Made by a program: the position numbers and the translations under genes. 64,000 bases of DNA, taken from an uncultured Roseibium sp. (GTDB taxonomy: Bacteria; Pseudomonadota; Alphaproteobacteria; Rhizobiales; Stappiaceae). This document shows, one piece after another, positions 52,831-62,200 of the stretch (its first letter is position 1; the number at the start of each line of letters is the position of its first letter). A model generated the notes under the pieces. The model was not told the origin of the DNA and did no database searches. It worked only from the letters and a program-made list of their open reading frames with translations. The stretch covers positions 310,001 through 374,000 of the forward strand of contig NZ_CANMFD010000002.1 of NCBI RefSeq assembly GCF_947496995.1, written 5' to 3'.

Positions 52831-53124
52831 CGGTCCTGATTTCCGTCTCCGCTCGTTCCACCCATCTTCAGTCATGACTTTGCCGACAGAGTGCCATCTC
52901 GCACATGCGAACATGGATGGACCGCAGCCATGCGTTGCATGCATGCGAATAACCTCCTTTTGAGGTAATTAACCCTTTGTTAGTATGCACTTGACGCATA
53001 CCTGCTTCGCGATTTGCCCTCTACCTCGCACTGCACAAAACATCTATCTTACGATCATAAGAGATGAACGGGCCAGACGCCGATCCGCGGTGCCTTGGCC
53101 ATGAGATAGCGAAAGGCCTAACCA
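52831..53124. promoter_or_regulatory. Region before the second DUF1127 gene, with a dyad
   Basis: 294 bases with no gene. A GTATGC-N7-GCATAC dyad lies at 52983-53001, overlapping a TTGACG -35-like hexamer (52991-52996). A small hairpin ACCTC/GAGGT occurs near 52955-52970. It likely holds the promoter of the second DUF1127 gene. Confidence 0.4.
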
Positions 53125-53274
53125 ATGCTCGATAATGTTGTTCGCAAATTCAATAACTGGAAACGCTTCCGTCAGACCTATGACGAGCTGTCCAGCCTGT
53201 CCAATCGCGAACTGGACGACCTGGGTATTGCCCGCACCGACATCGCCCGCTACGCGCGCATGTCCGCAAAATAA
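53125..53274 (+). CDS. Small DUF1127 protein (second copy)
   Basis: A 49-residue paralogue of the protein at 52538-52690. It reads MLDNVVRKFNNWKRFRQTYD, then ELSSLSNRELDDLGIARTDI and ends ARYARMSAK. The two share the N-W-x-x-(Y/F)-R and L-S-x-R-E-L-x-D-L-G-I pattern of the family. It also precedes CCUCCUCCC hairpins, so the host gene and sRNA unit appear duplicated together. Confidence 0.88.
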   Translation: MLDNVVRKFNNWKRFRQTYDELSSLSNRELDDLGIARTDIARYARMSAK

Positions 53275-53282
53275 TCAGCTTC

Positions 53283-53393
53283 GCAGTCTGAAGGGTTCCT
53301 CCTCCCAACCTTCAGTCTGCAAGTCTCCGCGCATCGCGCGTGGAGTTTCAAAAACACCTGCCGGAACCTCCTCCCTCCGGCAGGTGTTTTTTT
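53283..53393 (+). ncRNA. CcsR/cuckoo-type sRNA array, locus B (two CCUCCUCCC hairpins)
   Basis: Unit A (53283-53320) pairs GCAG..TGAAGG-TT with AACCTTCA..CTGC around CCTCCTCCC (53298-53306). Unit B (53351-53390) has a 15-bp perfect stem with CCTCCTCCC at 53367-53375 and is followed by more T residues. A GC-rich hairpin (about 53324-53345) separates the two. The array begins 9 bases after the second DUF1127 stop. Confidence 0.82.
53351..53393 (+). terminator. Terminator of the second DUF1127/sRNA transcript
   Basis: AAAACACCTGCCGGA/TCCGGCAGGTGTTTT (53351-53365, 53376-53390) with loop ACCTCCTCCC and a run of seven T. It is a textbook intrinsic terminator. Confidence 0.9.
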
Positions 53394-53637
53394 ATGTCTG
53401 AAGCTATCCCGAAACCGATTCTGCCCGCGCTCTGCCGCTGCCAGGTTCTCGGGATCGTTGCCAGGTTCGGCCAGCGCCAATTTCAGCCAATCTTCAGTCC
53501 TGGATTTATCGACGTGATTCTCGGAAATCGTTGCGGCAGGCAGGCATTGCCTGTAATCAGGTCCGCAAGGACAAGTACCCGCAGTATCGCGGCTTGAGGC
53601 CGATGCGGACATCCGGAAAAACTTCCAAGGACACTCC
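53394..53637. other. Intergenic region before trmFO
   Basis: 244 bases in which I see no gene or strong structure. The trmFO ribosome site (CCAAGGACACTCC) is at its end. Confidence 0.35.
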
Positions 53638-55056
53638 ATGCCTCCCATTCATGTAATTGGCGGCGGTCTCGCCGGTTCCGAAGCTGCCTGGCAGATCGCT
53701 CAAGCCGGACTGGACGTCGTGCTGCATGAAATGCGCCCCGTTCGCAAAACCGATGCGCATCAGACCGATGGACTTGCGGAACTCGTGTGTTCCAACTCCT
53801 TCCGATCCGATGATTCAGAGCAAAATGCCGTCGGGCTGATCCATCATGAATTGCGCCAGCTCAATTCGCTGATCATGTCTTGCGCCGATGCCCATCAGGT
53901 GCCGGCAGGCAGCGCTCTGGCGGTGGACCGCGAGGGTTTTTCCGCTGCGGTTACCCAGGCGCTCGAATCCCATCGCGGAATCACCATCGAACGCGGAGAA
54001 ATCGCAGGCTTGCCACCGGAGGACTGGAGCAGCGTGATCATTGCAACCGGTCCTCTCACCTCACCCGCGCTTTCAAAAGCCATTCTGGACAAAAGCGGCG
54101 AGGACGCCCTGGCCTTTTTCGATGCTATCGCACCGATCGTGCATTTCGATTCGGTCGACCTCTCCAAGGCCTGGTTCCAGTCGCGCTATGACAAGGTAGG
54201 TCCGGGCGGAACCGGCAAGGACTACCTTAATTGTCCCCTGGACAAAGACCAGTATGACGCTTTCATCGATGCGCTGATCGCCGGTGACACAGCGGATTTC
54301 AAGGAATGGGAAGCCGACACACCCTATTTCGACGGCTGCCTGCCGATCGAGGTGATGGCTGCGCGCGGGCGGGAAACCCTGCGCCATGGGCCGATGAAGC
54401 CGATGGGATTGACCAATGCCCATAATCCGACGGTCAAGGCCTACGCCGTGGTTCAGCTCCGCCAGGACAATGCTCTTGGCACGCTTTACAACATGGTCGG
54501 TTTCCAGACGAAATTGAAATACGGCGCTCAGGCCGAGATTTTCAAGATGATTCCCGGACTTGAAAACGCACGGTTCGCGCGGCTCGGCGGCCTGCATCGC
54601 AACACCTTCCTGAATTCACCGAAGGTGCTCGACGACAGTCTGAGGCTCAAGGCGGATTCGCGCCTGCGCTTCGCCGGCCAGATCACCGGCTGCGAAGGCT
54701 ATGTGGAATCCTCAAGCGTCGGCTGCATGGCCGGGCTGTTCGCCGTGATGGAAGCGCGCGGACAGAAGATCGTCCCACCTCCGGTCACGACAGCGATGGG
54801 CGCCTTGCTGGGCCACATCACCGGAGGCCATATCACCCGGGAAGACGGTGCCGGAAAGCCCGGCTCCTTCCAGCCGATGAATGTCAACTTCGGGCTGTTT
54901 CCGCCGATCGAGGCGCCGACCAAGGATGAAACCGGCAAACGGTTGAAGGGCAAGGACAAGACCAGGGCGAAAAAGCTGGCGATGACCAACAGGGCCAAGG
55001 CCGATTTCGAGGTATGGCGGTCAAAGCTGCCTGTAGAAAGAGCCGCTGCGGAATAA
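53638..55056 (+). CDS. trmFO: Folate/FAD-dependent tRNA (uracil-54-C5)-methyltransferase
   Basis: A 472-residue flavoprotein that makes ribothymidine-54 in the tRNA T-loop using methylene-tetrahydrofolate. The FAD-binding GxGxxG is [17 protein letters not shown] at residues 5-21. Family motifs [26 protein letters not shown] and [15 protein letters not shown] are clear, and the second FAD site includes [16 protein letters not shown] near residue 350. Its length and the missing C-terminal domain separate it from the related MnmG (about 620 residues). Confidence 0.96.
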   Translation: MPPIHVIGGGLAGSEAAWQIAQAGLDVVLHEMRPVRKTDAHQTDGLAELVCSNSFRSDDSEQNAVGLIHHELRQLNSLIMSCADAHQVPAGSALAVDREGFSAAVTQALESHRGITIERGEIAGLPPEDWSSVIIATGPLTSPALSKAILDKSGEDALAFFDAIAPIVHFDSVDLSKAWFQSRYDKVGPGGTGKDYLNCPLDKDQYDAFIDALIAGDTADFKEWEADTPYFDGCLPIEVMAARGRETLRHGPMKPMGLTNAHNPTVKAYAVVQLRQDNALGTLYNMVGFQTKLKYGAQAEIFKMIPGLENARFARLGGLHRNTFLNSPKVLDDSLRLKADSRLRFAGQITGCEGYVESSSVGCMAGLFAVMEARGQKIVPPPVTTAMGALLGHITGGHITREDGAGKPGSFQPMNVNFGLFPPIEAPTKDETGKRLKGKDKTRAKKLAMTNRAKADFEVWRSKLPVERAAAE

Positions 55057-55108
55057 TACATCGGCAGAAGACAGGGCGTTTGCGCGACCTGCTGACCGGT
55101 GTATGTGT

Positions 55109-55960
55109 TCAGATCCTGCCGAAAACGTTGCCCGATGCCCTCCACAGGATCCACTGGCGACGCAGTTGGGAAATCTCGGTGACCTGATGCAACGGGTCGA
55201 AACCGGTTACCTCCAGCTTTTTCAGGAACGGTTCGACAAGCACCAGCGGCAGAAAAGCAGGCTGGCAGGCCTTCGGTCCGTCCGCCGCAGCCTGCCTGAC
55301 GCGGGTCAGGTGATGGCGGACATGACCGCGCATTTCCGCCAAGACCGCAAGGAGTTCGGGGGTCGTTTCTCCCCGGAAAACGGTTTCAGGATCAAGATTG
55401 TGGCGGGAGCGCACATCGCCCGGCAGATACAACTGCCGGCGCGCGGAATGCCAGGGCAAGGCGCGCATCAGGCCGGTCAGACCGTAAGCGACACCGGCAT
55501 GTCCGGCGAGTGTCGCCGTCCCCGGATCCTCGCCATCGGCAAGAACAAGGCAGCCAAGCTGAAAGAGGCTTGAAACCGTTTCGCCCGCATAACCTTCCAG
55601 GTCGTTCAAACCGGGCATCGGATCGTTGTAGAGATCAAAGATCCTGGCTTCCGTCATCGTAACGAGAGCCTGCCTGGGGAGATTGTATTTTTCGATCGTT
55701 CTCAAAAGCGCGCTGGCGACCGGGTTGGCCGCGGCTGCGCCATGCTCCGTGCCCTCAAGCAGATCGTGCCACCATTGCAGACGGACCTCCCCCGGCAGGG
55801 GCTCGGAAACGATTTCCCGGATACGGCCTATTTCAGCATTGAAGGCGTAAAGCGCCATCAAAGCCGGGCGGTGTGCCTCGGGCGCAAGCAGAGCGCTCAG
55901 GTAGCGGTCCCGGTCAAAACGGCGCACCACTTCGGCGGCATGATCAAAATCGGTGGTCAT
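55109..55960 (-). CDS. Squalene/phytoene synthase family protein (NDUFAF6-like)
   Basis: A 283-residue trans-isoprenyl synthase-fold protein. The family segments VRLQWWHDLLEG near residue 58-69 and YAGETVSSLFQLG near 120 are seen, but the usual aspartate-rich DxxxD motifs of active squalene and phytoene synthases are not evident. This resembles NDUFAF6, the mitochondrial complex I assembly factor, rather than a carotenoid enzyme. It lies 27 bases downstream of a Mth938-domain gene (NDUFAF3-like) and near secF/secD, a conserved alphaproteobacterial context. Confidence 0.82.
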   Translation of the reverse strand: MTTDFDHAAEVVRRFDRDRYLSALLAPEAHRPALMALYAFNAEIGRIREIVSEPLPGEVRLQWWHDLLEGTEHGAAAANPVASALLRTIEKYNLPRQALVTMTEARIFDLYNDPMPGLNDLEGYAGETVSSLFQLGCLVLADGEDPGTATLAGHAGVAYGLTGLMRALPWHSARRQLYLPGDVRSRHNLDPETVFRGETTPELLAVLAEMRGHVRHHLTRVRQAAADGPKACQPAFLPLVLVEPFLKKLEVTGFDPLHQVTEISQLRRQWILWRASGNVFGRI

Positions 55961-55987
55961 AGGGCCTATATGGCCTTCGCTCGAGGT

Positions 55988-56365
55988 TCAGTCCACAGCC
56001 AGAAGCGCGGCAGCCACCGCCCGGTCTTCGGAAAGAAGCACATTGTAGGTGCGCACGGCAGCCCCGGTCGACATCGGGTCGGCCAGAATTCCGGCCTCTC
56101 GGAATTCGGACTTCAAATCCGCCGGAAGCGGCACCAGATCCATTCCCGTCCCAACGAGAAGCACCTCGATATCGGCTATCTCCTCGAAAACCTTCAGGAA
56201 AGCTTCATGAGAAAATTGAGACGGATCGGTCAGCTCCCAACCGTATATCCCGCTCGGAACACATAACAATGCGCCCCGATGGGACATCTGAGCGAACCGG
56301 AACCCGCCATCGCCATAGGCATCGAGCGGGGCCCGGCCCGGGAAATGGGCGTCCCTGATTTCCAT
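55988..56365 (-). CDS. Mth938-like domain protein (NDUFAF3-like)
   Basis: A 125-residue protein of the Mth938/DUF498 family (NDUFAF3 in mitochondria). Its core is GALLCVPSGIYGWELTDPSQ and IEVLLVGTGMDLVPLPADL. The human homologue assists complex I assembly. It lies 12 bases downstream of secF on the same strand and is followed by the NDUFAF6-like gene, consistent with an operon linking protein export and membrane complex assembly. Confidence 0.88.
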   Translation of the reverse strand: MEIRDAHFPGRAPLDAYGDGGFRFAQMSHRGALLCVPSGIYGWELTDPSQFSHEAFLKVFEEIADIEVLLVGTGMDLVPLPADLKSEFREAGILADPMSTGAAVRTYNVLLSEDRAVAAALLAVD

Positions 56366-56377
56366 TGCCGGCTATCC

Positions 56378-57328
56378 TCAGACGGTCGCCTCTTCGCCGG
56401 ATCCCTTTTCAGCATCGTCGCCTTTCGGCGTCAGTGCATCCGGTCGAAGATTGAACAGAATCAGGAACGGTGCGGCGAGGAAGATCGACGAATAGGTACC
56501 GATCACGATACCGAAGATCATCGCCAGCGTGAAGGAACGGATCACCTCGCCGCCGAAGGCGTAGAGCGCAATCAGAGCCAGAAGCGTGGTCACCGACGTC
56601 ATTGTCGTGCGCGACAGGGTTTCGTTGATCGACATGTCGAGCAGTTCGGTCAGCGGGCGCTTCTTGTATTTGCGGAGATTCTCGCGGATCCGGTCATAAA
56701 CCACCACGGTATCGTTGAGTGAATACCCGATGATCGTCAGGATCGCGGCGATGCTGGAGAGCGAGAAATCCAGTTGCAGCAGGACGAACAGGCCGACGGT
56801 GATCACCACGTCGTTCGCCGTCGTCAGAATCGCCCCGACGGCGAATTGCCATTCGAAACGGAACCAGATGTAGAAGAGAATCGCCAGCAGGGAAGCCGCC
56901 ACCGCGATGGCGCCCGCCTGTGCCAACTCGCTGGAGACACGCGGCCCGACGACTTCCACGCGGCGGAAATCGACATTGTCGTCCTCGAAGACCGTCCTGA
57001 TGCGGGAGACAACCGATTGCTGCGCCAGTTCACCGCCGGGCTGTTCTTCCACCCGGATCAGAATGTCGTCCGACCCGCCGAATTCCTGCACCTGGACATC
57101 GCCGAGGTCAAGCGCGGACAGGCGTGACCGAATGGCACCGATATCGGCCGGCCCGTCGGTCTTTATCTCGATGATTGTGCCGCCCTTGAAGTCGATACCG
57201 TAGTTCATCCCAACCAGGAAGAACCCGGCAAGAGACGCAATGACCAGAAGGATGGACAACGGAAAGCTCACTTTCCGCAGCCACATGAACTTGATGTGGG
57301 TATTGTCCGGAACGAGTCTCAGCAACAT
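56378..57328 (-). CDS. secF: Protein translocase subunit SecF
   Basis: A 316-residue inner-membrane protein of the RND superfamily that assists Sec-dependent export. The first membrane helix (VSFPLSILLVIASLAGFFLVG) is followed by the SecF signature GMNYGIDFKGGTIIEIKT near residue 37-54, a periplasmic domain, and five helices near residues 130-300 with YSLNDTVVVYDRIREN near 215. It lies 16 bases after secD. GGGAGAATAACC precedes the ATG. Confidence 0.95.
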   Translation of the reverse strand: MLLRLVPDNTHIKFMWLRKVSFPLSILLVIASLAGFFLVGMNYGIDFKGGTIIEIKTDGPADIGAIRSRLSALDLGDVQVQEFGGSDDILIRVEEQPGGELAQQSVVSRIRTVFEDDNVDFRRVEVVGPRVSSELAQAGAIAVAASLLAILFYIWFRFEWQFAVGAILTTANDVVITVGLFVLLQLDFSLSSIAAILTIIGYSLNDTVVVYDRIRENLRKYKKRPLTELLDMSINETLSRTTMTSVTTLLALIALYAFGGEVIRSFTLAMIFGIVIGTYSSIFLAAPFLILFNLRPDALTPKGDDAEKGSGEEATV

Positions 57329-57344
57329 TGGTTATTCTCCCGGA

Positions 57345-58955
57345 TCAGATCGGCAACTTGGACGGACGGCGACGACGGACCCAAAGGGCCACAAGCAACC
57401 GGCTGAACGTGAAGGCTGAGAAAACGGTGGTGAAGATCCCGATGGCCAGGGTCACGGCAAAGCCGCGAACCGGACCGGAGCCGAGCTGGAACAGGATGAC
57501 CGCCGCGATCAGGGTGGTGATGTTGGCGTCCAAAATGGTCCCCAGCGCCCTGCTGTAGCCGGCATCGATCGCGGAAACTGCCGATCTGCCCGCCCTCGCC
57601 TCTTCTCGAATACGCTCGAAGATCAGCACGTTGGCATCCACCGCCATGCCGATGGTCAGCACGATACCAGCAATGCCGGGCAAGGTCAGGGTCGCCTGCA
57701 GAAAGGTCAAGGCGCCGAAAATCATGAAGATGTTCGCCATGAGCGCGAGATCCGCGATCACGCCGAAGCGCCCGTATGCCAAGACCATGAAAACGATAAC
57801 CAACACACCGCCAATGATGGAAGCAAGCTTGCCGGCCTCGATCGAATCGGCCCCAAGGCCGGGACCGATGGAACGTTCCTCGATCACGGTAAGCTTGGCC
57901 GGCAGTGCGCCCGCCCTAAGCAGAACCGCCAGATCATTAGCGCCTTCAACCGTGAAGCTGCCGGAAATCTGGCCGGATCCGCCAGTAATAGGTTCGCGGA
58001 TCACCGGAGCGGAAATCACTTCGTCATCAAGCACGATCGCAAAAGGCCGGTTCACGTTCTGCTGCGTTACCAGCGCGAATTTGCGCGCGCCGGACTGATT
58101 GAAGCGGAAGTTCACCACAGGTTCGTTGGAGCGCTGGTCGAAGCTGACCTGCGCGTCGACAAGGTCTTCACCGGAAAGCAGCGGTGATTCCTCAAGAAGA
58201 TAGGGGAATGGAGGATCGTCCACCGACATCATGACCACGGTGCCGACCGGAGGACGGTTCTGCATCGCCTGCTCGCCCGACATGGAGGTATCGACCATAT
58301 GGAAGGTGAGCTGGGCTGTCTGACCGACGAGGTCTTTCAGGCGCTCCGGATCGCTTTCGCCCGGCGCCTCGACGAGGATCCGGTCCGTGCCCTGACGCTG
58401 AATGTTCGGCTCGGTCGTGCCGATTTCGTCGACACGGCGGCGAATGACTTCGATGGACTGCTGCACGATGGCTGCCATCCGGTCCTGCAGACCCTGCTCG
58501 GTATAGGAGAACCGCACGAGACCGTCATCGGTGGCGGACATCTCGAACTCGTCCACCGGCTGACCGCCGAAAAGATTGGAAACAAGCGGGTTGACCAGTG
58601 GCTGCAGGCGCTCTTCGGCCTCGTCAAGCCGGGTCAGATCCCTGATCCGCACCTGGGCTGCATCTCCCTGCACTCCCAGACCGGTATAGCCGATACGCGG
58701 TTCCTCGCGCAGCGTTGCCCGGATATCGCTGACCAGCGCTTTCATGCGCTTCTGGATGTAGTCTTCCCGGTCCACTTCGTAGAGCAGATAGGCTCCACCC
58801 TGAAGATCGAGACCCAGGACCATCTGGCTTTTCGGCAGAAAGTCCGGCCAGCTTTCAAGCTGTTTGGCGGAGAAGAAATTCGGCAGCGTCGTGAGGATGC
58901 CTGCGGCAACCACAAGCACGATCAGCGCGATTTTCCAGCGAGCGAAATAGAGCAT
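57345..58955 (-). CDS. secD: Protein translocase subunit SecD
   Basis: A 536-residue partner of SecF that uses the proton gradient to complete export. The N-terminal helix is followed by the SecD motif MVLGLDLQGGAYLLYEVD near residue 45-62, a long periplasmic domain, and the C-terminal helices with GMAVDANVLIFERIREE near 440. I chose ATG 58955 (AAGG seven bases upstream) over the TTG at 58961. The order yajC-secD-secF is the standard one. Confidence 0.95.
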   Translation of the reverse strand: MLYFARWKIALIVLVVAAGILTTLPNFFSAKQLESWPDFLPKSQMVLGLDLQGGAYLLYEVDREDYIQKRMKALVSDIRATLREEPRIGYTGLGVQGDAAQVRIRDLTRLDEAEERLQPLVNPLVSNLFGGQPVDEFEMSATDDGLVRFSYTEQGLQDRMAAIVQQSIEVIRRRVDEIGTTEPNIQRQGTDRILVEAPGESDPERLKDLVGQTAQLTFHMVDTSMSGEQAMQNRPPVGTVVMMSVDDPPFPYLLEESPLLSGEDLVDAQVSFDQRSNEPVVNFRFNQSGARKFALVTQQNVNRPFAIVLDDEVISAPVIREPITGGSGQISGSFTVEGANDLAVLLRAGALPAKLTVIEERSIGPGLGADSIEAGKLASIIGGVLVIVFMVLAYGRFGVIADLALMANIFMIFGALTFLQATLTLPGIAGIVLTIGMAVDANVLIFERIREEARAGRSAVSAIDAGYSRALGTILDANITTLIAAVILFQLGSGPVRGFAVTLAIGIFTTVFSAFTFSRLLVALWVRRRRPSKLPI

Positions 58956-59028
58956 GGTCAAGCCTTAAAAACTGCCAGGCCGATCAGGAACCGGCCTGGC
59001 GAATTCATCAAATCCGCGTACTGAAGAG

Positions 59029-59361
59029 TTACGCGTTGTCTTTTGCAGGCTCGGTCTTGGAACGGACTTCCTGAACCATGGAGCGAACGACGCGTACCTT
59101 GACGCCTTCGCCGATCTCCACCTGAAGTTCGCCATCATCAACGACCTTGGCAACCTTGCCGATCAGACCGCCCGTGGTCACGACGGTGTCGCCGCGCCGC
59201 AAGTTGGACACCATTTCCTGATGCTGCTTCACACGCTGGCGCTGCGGCCGGATGATCAGAAAGTACATGATCGCAAAGATGGCCACGAAAGGCAGCAGCG
59301 ACATGAGGAATTCCGGACCCGCTATTCCGCCGGTCTGTGCATAAGCTGGGGTGATAAACAT
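59029..59361 (-). CDS. yajC: Preprotein translocase subunit YajC
   Basis: A 110-residue accessory subunit with one membrane helix (FLMSLLPFVAIFAIMYFLIIRP) followed by the family motif RPQRQRVKQHQEMVSNLRRGD and a small beta-rich domain (VVTTGGLIGKVAKVVDD). It precedes secD by 73 bases, so the three genes probably form one transcript. TAGGAGAGTCGA precedes the ATG. Confidence 0.95.
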   Translation of the reverse strand: MFITPAYAQTGGIAGPEFLMSLLPFVAIFAIMYFLIIRPQRQRVKQHQEMVSNLRRGDTVVTTGGLIGKVAKVVDDGELQVEIGEGVKVRVVRSMVQEVRSKTEPAKDNA

Positions 59362-59602
59362 TCGACTCTCCTAAGTGGCGTCCTTGCCGGTAAGGATCCA
59401 GTTCCGGGACCCGAGGCCTAAACGCTCTAATTCTGGTGGCGGGACTATAACGGCGGCGCGCCTCATTTCAAGCTTTGCAAGCTGTTTCCGGCGTACCAGT
59501 ATGGGAATAACAGACGTTTTCGCGTTTCCCCGGTCGTGTTAATCCTCCAGCGACATTCTTCAGGGCCTCACATGGGCCTTTTTGACGGGGCTTGCAAGAC
59601 TA

Positions 59603-60475
59603 ATGAGTGCACCGGATACCCTTTCCGCAGTAAACGCAAAACTCGATACGCTGCTCGAGTTGATCGGCCGTGCCGTTCCGGCGGCGGCGCGAAAGCCCGA
59701 CTGGACGGCCGCGGACGCCTTCGTGTGGGTTCCCCAGCCGGGAGAGCTCCATCCGGTGAAGAAGGTGAACCGGGTCGACATCACCTTGCTGTGTGCAGTG
59801 TCCCAGGTGCGAGACCTTCTCCTCGACAATACAAGAAGGTTCGCCAGGGGCCTTCCCGCGAACAACGCTCTTCTCTGGGGCGCCCGCGGCATGGGAAAAT
59901 CGTCGCTGGTGAAGGCAGCCCATGCCGCAATCAATCAGGAAGAAGGGTCAGCAGCCCTCAAATTGATCGAGATCCACAGGGAAGACATTGAATCGCTTCC
60001 GGGGCTCATGGCCGAGATACGCCCGGCGCCATTCCGCTTCATCGTCTTTTGCGACGATCTCAGCTTCGACAATGACGATACGTCGTACAAGTCGCTGAAA
60101 GCTGTCCTGGAGGGCGGCATCGAGGGCCGTCCGGAGAATGTGATTTTTTACGCGACGTCGAACCGCCGCCACCTTCTGCCACGGGACATGATCGAGAACG
60201 AGCGGTCCACCGCCATCAACCCCGCCGAGGCGGTGGAGGAGAAGGTTTCGCTTTCCGACCGATTCGGATTGTGGCTCGGGTTCCACAAATGCAGTCAGGA
60301 CGACTACCTGGAGATGGTGCGCGGCTATGCGGACCATTTCGGCCTGGACTTCCCGGTGGACGACCTACGCGCACAGGCGCTGGAATGGGCGACCACCCGC
60401 GGAAGCCGCTCCGGCCGTGTGGCCTACCAGTTCATCCAGGATCTGGCCGGACGTCTGGGAAAAGTGCTTTCCTGA
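59603..60475 (+). CDS. DUF815 family ATP-binding protein
   Basis: A 290-residue P-loop protein of the DUF815 group, AAA-like ATPases of unknown role widespread in alphaproteobacteria. Walker A is LLWGARGMGKSSLVKA near residue 90-105, and Walker B is FIVFCDDLSFD near 150. VIFYATSNRRHLLPRDM near 185 and the arginine-containing SDRFGLWLGF near 230 follow. The ATG at 59603 (MSAPDTLS) is preferred; a TTG seven codons upstream is also open. It is divergent from yajC and convergent with the nlpD-like gene. Confidence 0.88.
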   Translation: MSAPDTLSAVNAKLDTLLELIGRAVPAAARKPDWTAADAFVWVPQPGELHPVKKVNRVDITLLCAVSQVRDLLLDNTRRFARGLPANNALLWGARGMGKSSLVKAAHAAINQEEGSAALKLIEIHREDIESLPGLMAEIRPAPFRFIVFCDDLSFDNDDTSYKSLKAVLEGGIEGRPENVIFYATSNRRHLLPRDMIENERSTAINPAEAVEEKVSLSDRFGLWLGFHKCSQDDYLEMVRGYADHFGLDFPVDDLRAQALEWATTRGSRSGRVAYQFIQDLAGRLGKVLS

Positions 60476-60489
60476 GGCCATGAATTGAA

Positions 60490-60512
60490 AAACCCGGCGC
60501 ATGGCCGGGTTT
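60490..60512. terminator. Bidirectional terminator between the DUF815 and nlpD-like genes
   Basis: Stem AAACCCGGC/GCCGGGTTT (60490-60498, 60504-60512) with a 5-nt loop. The minus strand continues with TTTTTC, so it chiefly stops the nlpD-like transcript. Confidence 0.75.
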
Positions 60513-60548
60513 CATCAAGTTCCTGGAAGTTCAAAGCCGGTGTTGCGA

Positions 60549-61970
60549 TCAGCGTTGCGGCAGGTGCTTCAGCGGATCGACCGGCTTGTTGCCCTGGCGC
60601 AGTTCGAAGTGAACCTGCGGCTGGTTGACCGAGCCGGTTGCGCCCGCAAGAGCGACAACATCGCCGCGCCTGATCTTGTCACCGCGCTTGACCTTCAGTT
60701 CGCTGTTGTGGGCATAGGCAGTCACCCAGCCCTCGCTGTGACGAACCAGGATGAGATTGCCGTAGCCCTTCAGTTCATTGCCTGAATAGATGACGGTTCC
60801 ATCATCCGCAGCCTTCACCGGAGTGCCTTCCGGCACCGCCAGGTTCACACCCTCGTTCTTACCGCCACCCGGCTTCGCGCCGAAGTCGGAAATGATACGT
60901 CCACGCACGGGCCAGCGGAATGTTTCGGTAGAAGCATCAACCTCTTCCTGAACGCTCGCGACGACTGCAGGTGTCTTGATCGGCTCGCTCGGTGCCTGCT
61001 CGCGCGTCAGAGCCGGCTGCGGCAAGGACGGAACGGGGGCCGAGCCGGAAGGCGCAGCGGCAACATTGCTCTGCTCGTTGGGCTGGCGCGGCGGTGCGGG
61101 AACCTGTGTTGAAATCGAAGCGGTCGTCAGTACACGCTCACTGCCGGCCGGTTTGCGTTTCGGCAGCGCGCTCACGCGTATCACGCCGTCATTGCCGCTT
61201 TCTCCACGGCTGATTTCCGCGAAAGTCGGTTGTTTGGCCGGACGCGGCATTGAACCCGCGGACGTTGGCACAGCCCCTGTAACCGTCGCGTCGTTGCGGC
61301 TGACGGCAGGCAGCTTTACACGGCCTGTTTCGCCTTCGGTGACGCTCGTGGAAGCGTTGTTTTCCGCATAAACGTAAGTTGGAATAATGATGCTCTGTCC
61401 CGGACGGACATTCTTCGGATCTTCAATACCGTTCACGGCGGCCAGTGCCTGAATAGGCACACCGTAGCGGCGTGCGACAGAATTCAGATCATCCCCCTGG
61501 CGGACCTGTACCCTGGTTCCACCGGCAGATGTCCAGCCCTTCCAGCTTTTCGCCTGACTGGTCGCAGCGATCTGTGCAGGTCGGGACACTTCAGGCGCAG
61601 GCAACGTCGCCACAGGTGCGGATTTCAGCTGCGTCGGCTTTGCTGTGGCATACGTCTTTGCAGGTGCAGACAGCGGAGCAGACTGGATCGCGGAAGGCTT
61701 CTTGGAAATCGATGCGGTCGTCACCGGCTGCGAAGACGATTGCGGCAGGCCCGCAACGGACCCTCCAGGCCCATTGACGATATCCTGATAGGTCGGCTGG
61801 CTCTGGCCACCGCTCAGTATATCTCGCTGATTCTGAGTATTTGCAGTGTAATAGGGAGATTCACCGAACCGTTCAGTCGCACTGGAACATCCCGCGATTG
61901 TCACCGCAATCAGTGAGACAGTTGCCGCTTTTCCCAAAAGGTCCCTGCGGAGGGTACGCATCCGCTTCAT
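60549..61970 (-). CDS. nlpD: NlpD-like lipoprotein with LysM and degenerate M23 domains
   Basis: A lipoprotein of about 473 residues. The lipobox is VTIAGC near residue 24-29. A LysM murein-binding domain lies near 150-200 (VRQGDDLNSVARRYGVPIQAL), followed by a Pro/Ser-rich linker and a C-terminal M23/LytM domain. The M23 metal residues are altered: the HxxxD site reads NEGVNL and the HxH site reads QVHFEL. It is therefore probably an amidase activator (NlpD/EnvC type) in cell separation, not an endopeptidase. The second of two ATGs, at 61970, has better spacing to AAGG. It lies downstream of pcm, as nlpD often does. Confidence 0.88.
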   Translation of the reverse strand: MKRMRTLRRDLLGKAATVSLIAVTIAGCSSATERFGESPYYTANTQNQRDILSGGQSQPTYQDIVNGPGGSVAGLPQSSSQPVTTASISKKPSAIQSAPLSAPAKTYATAKPTQLKSAPVATLPAPEVSRPAQIAATSQAKSWKGWTSAGGTRVQVRQGDDLNSVARRYGVPIQALAAVNGIEDPKNVRPGQSIIIPTYVYAENNASTSVTEGETGRVKLPAVSRNDATVTGAVPTSAGSMPRPAKQPTFAEISRGESGNDGVIRVSALPKRKPAGSERVLTTASISTQVPAPPRQPNEQSNVAAAPSGSAPVPSLPQPALTREQAPSEPIKTPAVVASVQEEVDASTETFRWPVRGRIISDFGAKPGGGKNEGVNLAVPEGTPVKAADDGTVIYSGNELKGYGNLILVRHSEGWVTAYAHNSELKVKRGDKIRRGDVVALAGATGSVNQPQVHFELRQGNKPVDPLKHLPQR

Positions 61971-62200
61971 CATCGCCTTAACTCTGACCGCTAACTATGG
62001 CTGTTATGGTTAAGAGTAGACGCCAGTAAGGTTTATAAAGGCTAAAGACCGGATCGGAATTCCGGGAAAAACCCGGAAATCCCAGTATTCCAACCGGTGG
62101 AAGAACCGTGCTGCGGGCCGTGTATAGTAAATTTGCAGATGGCTGAAAATTCCCGATTCGGACCGTGCAGTGATCCCGGATTGTACGCGTTTCCTGCACC

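Noticed and set aside
53351..53393. Treating the CCTCCTCCC hairpin only as a terminator
   Set aside because: The same nine-base loop recurs in five hairpins next to two DUF1127 genes, so a terminator-only reading does not explain it.
53638..55056. Interpretation as MnmG (GidA)
   Set aside because: The length of 472 residues and the TrmFO-specific motifs exclude MnmG, which is about 150 residues longer.
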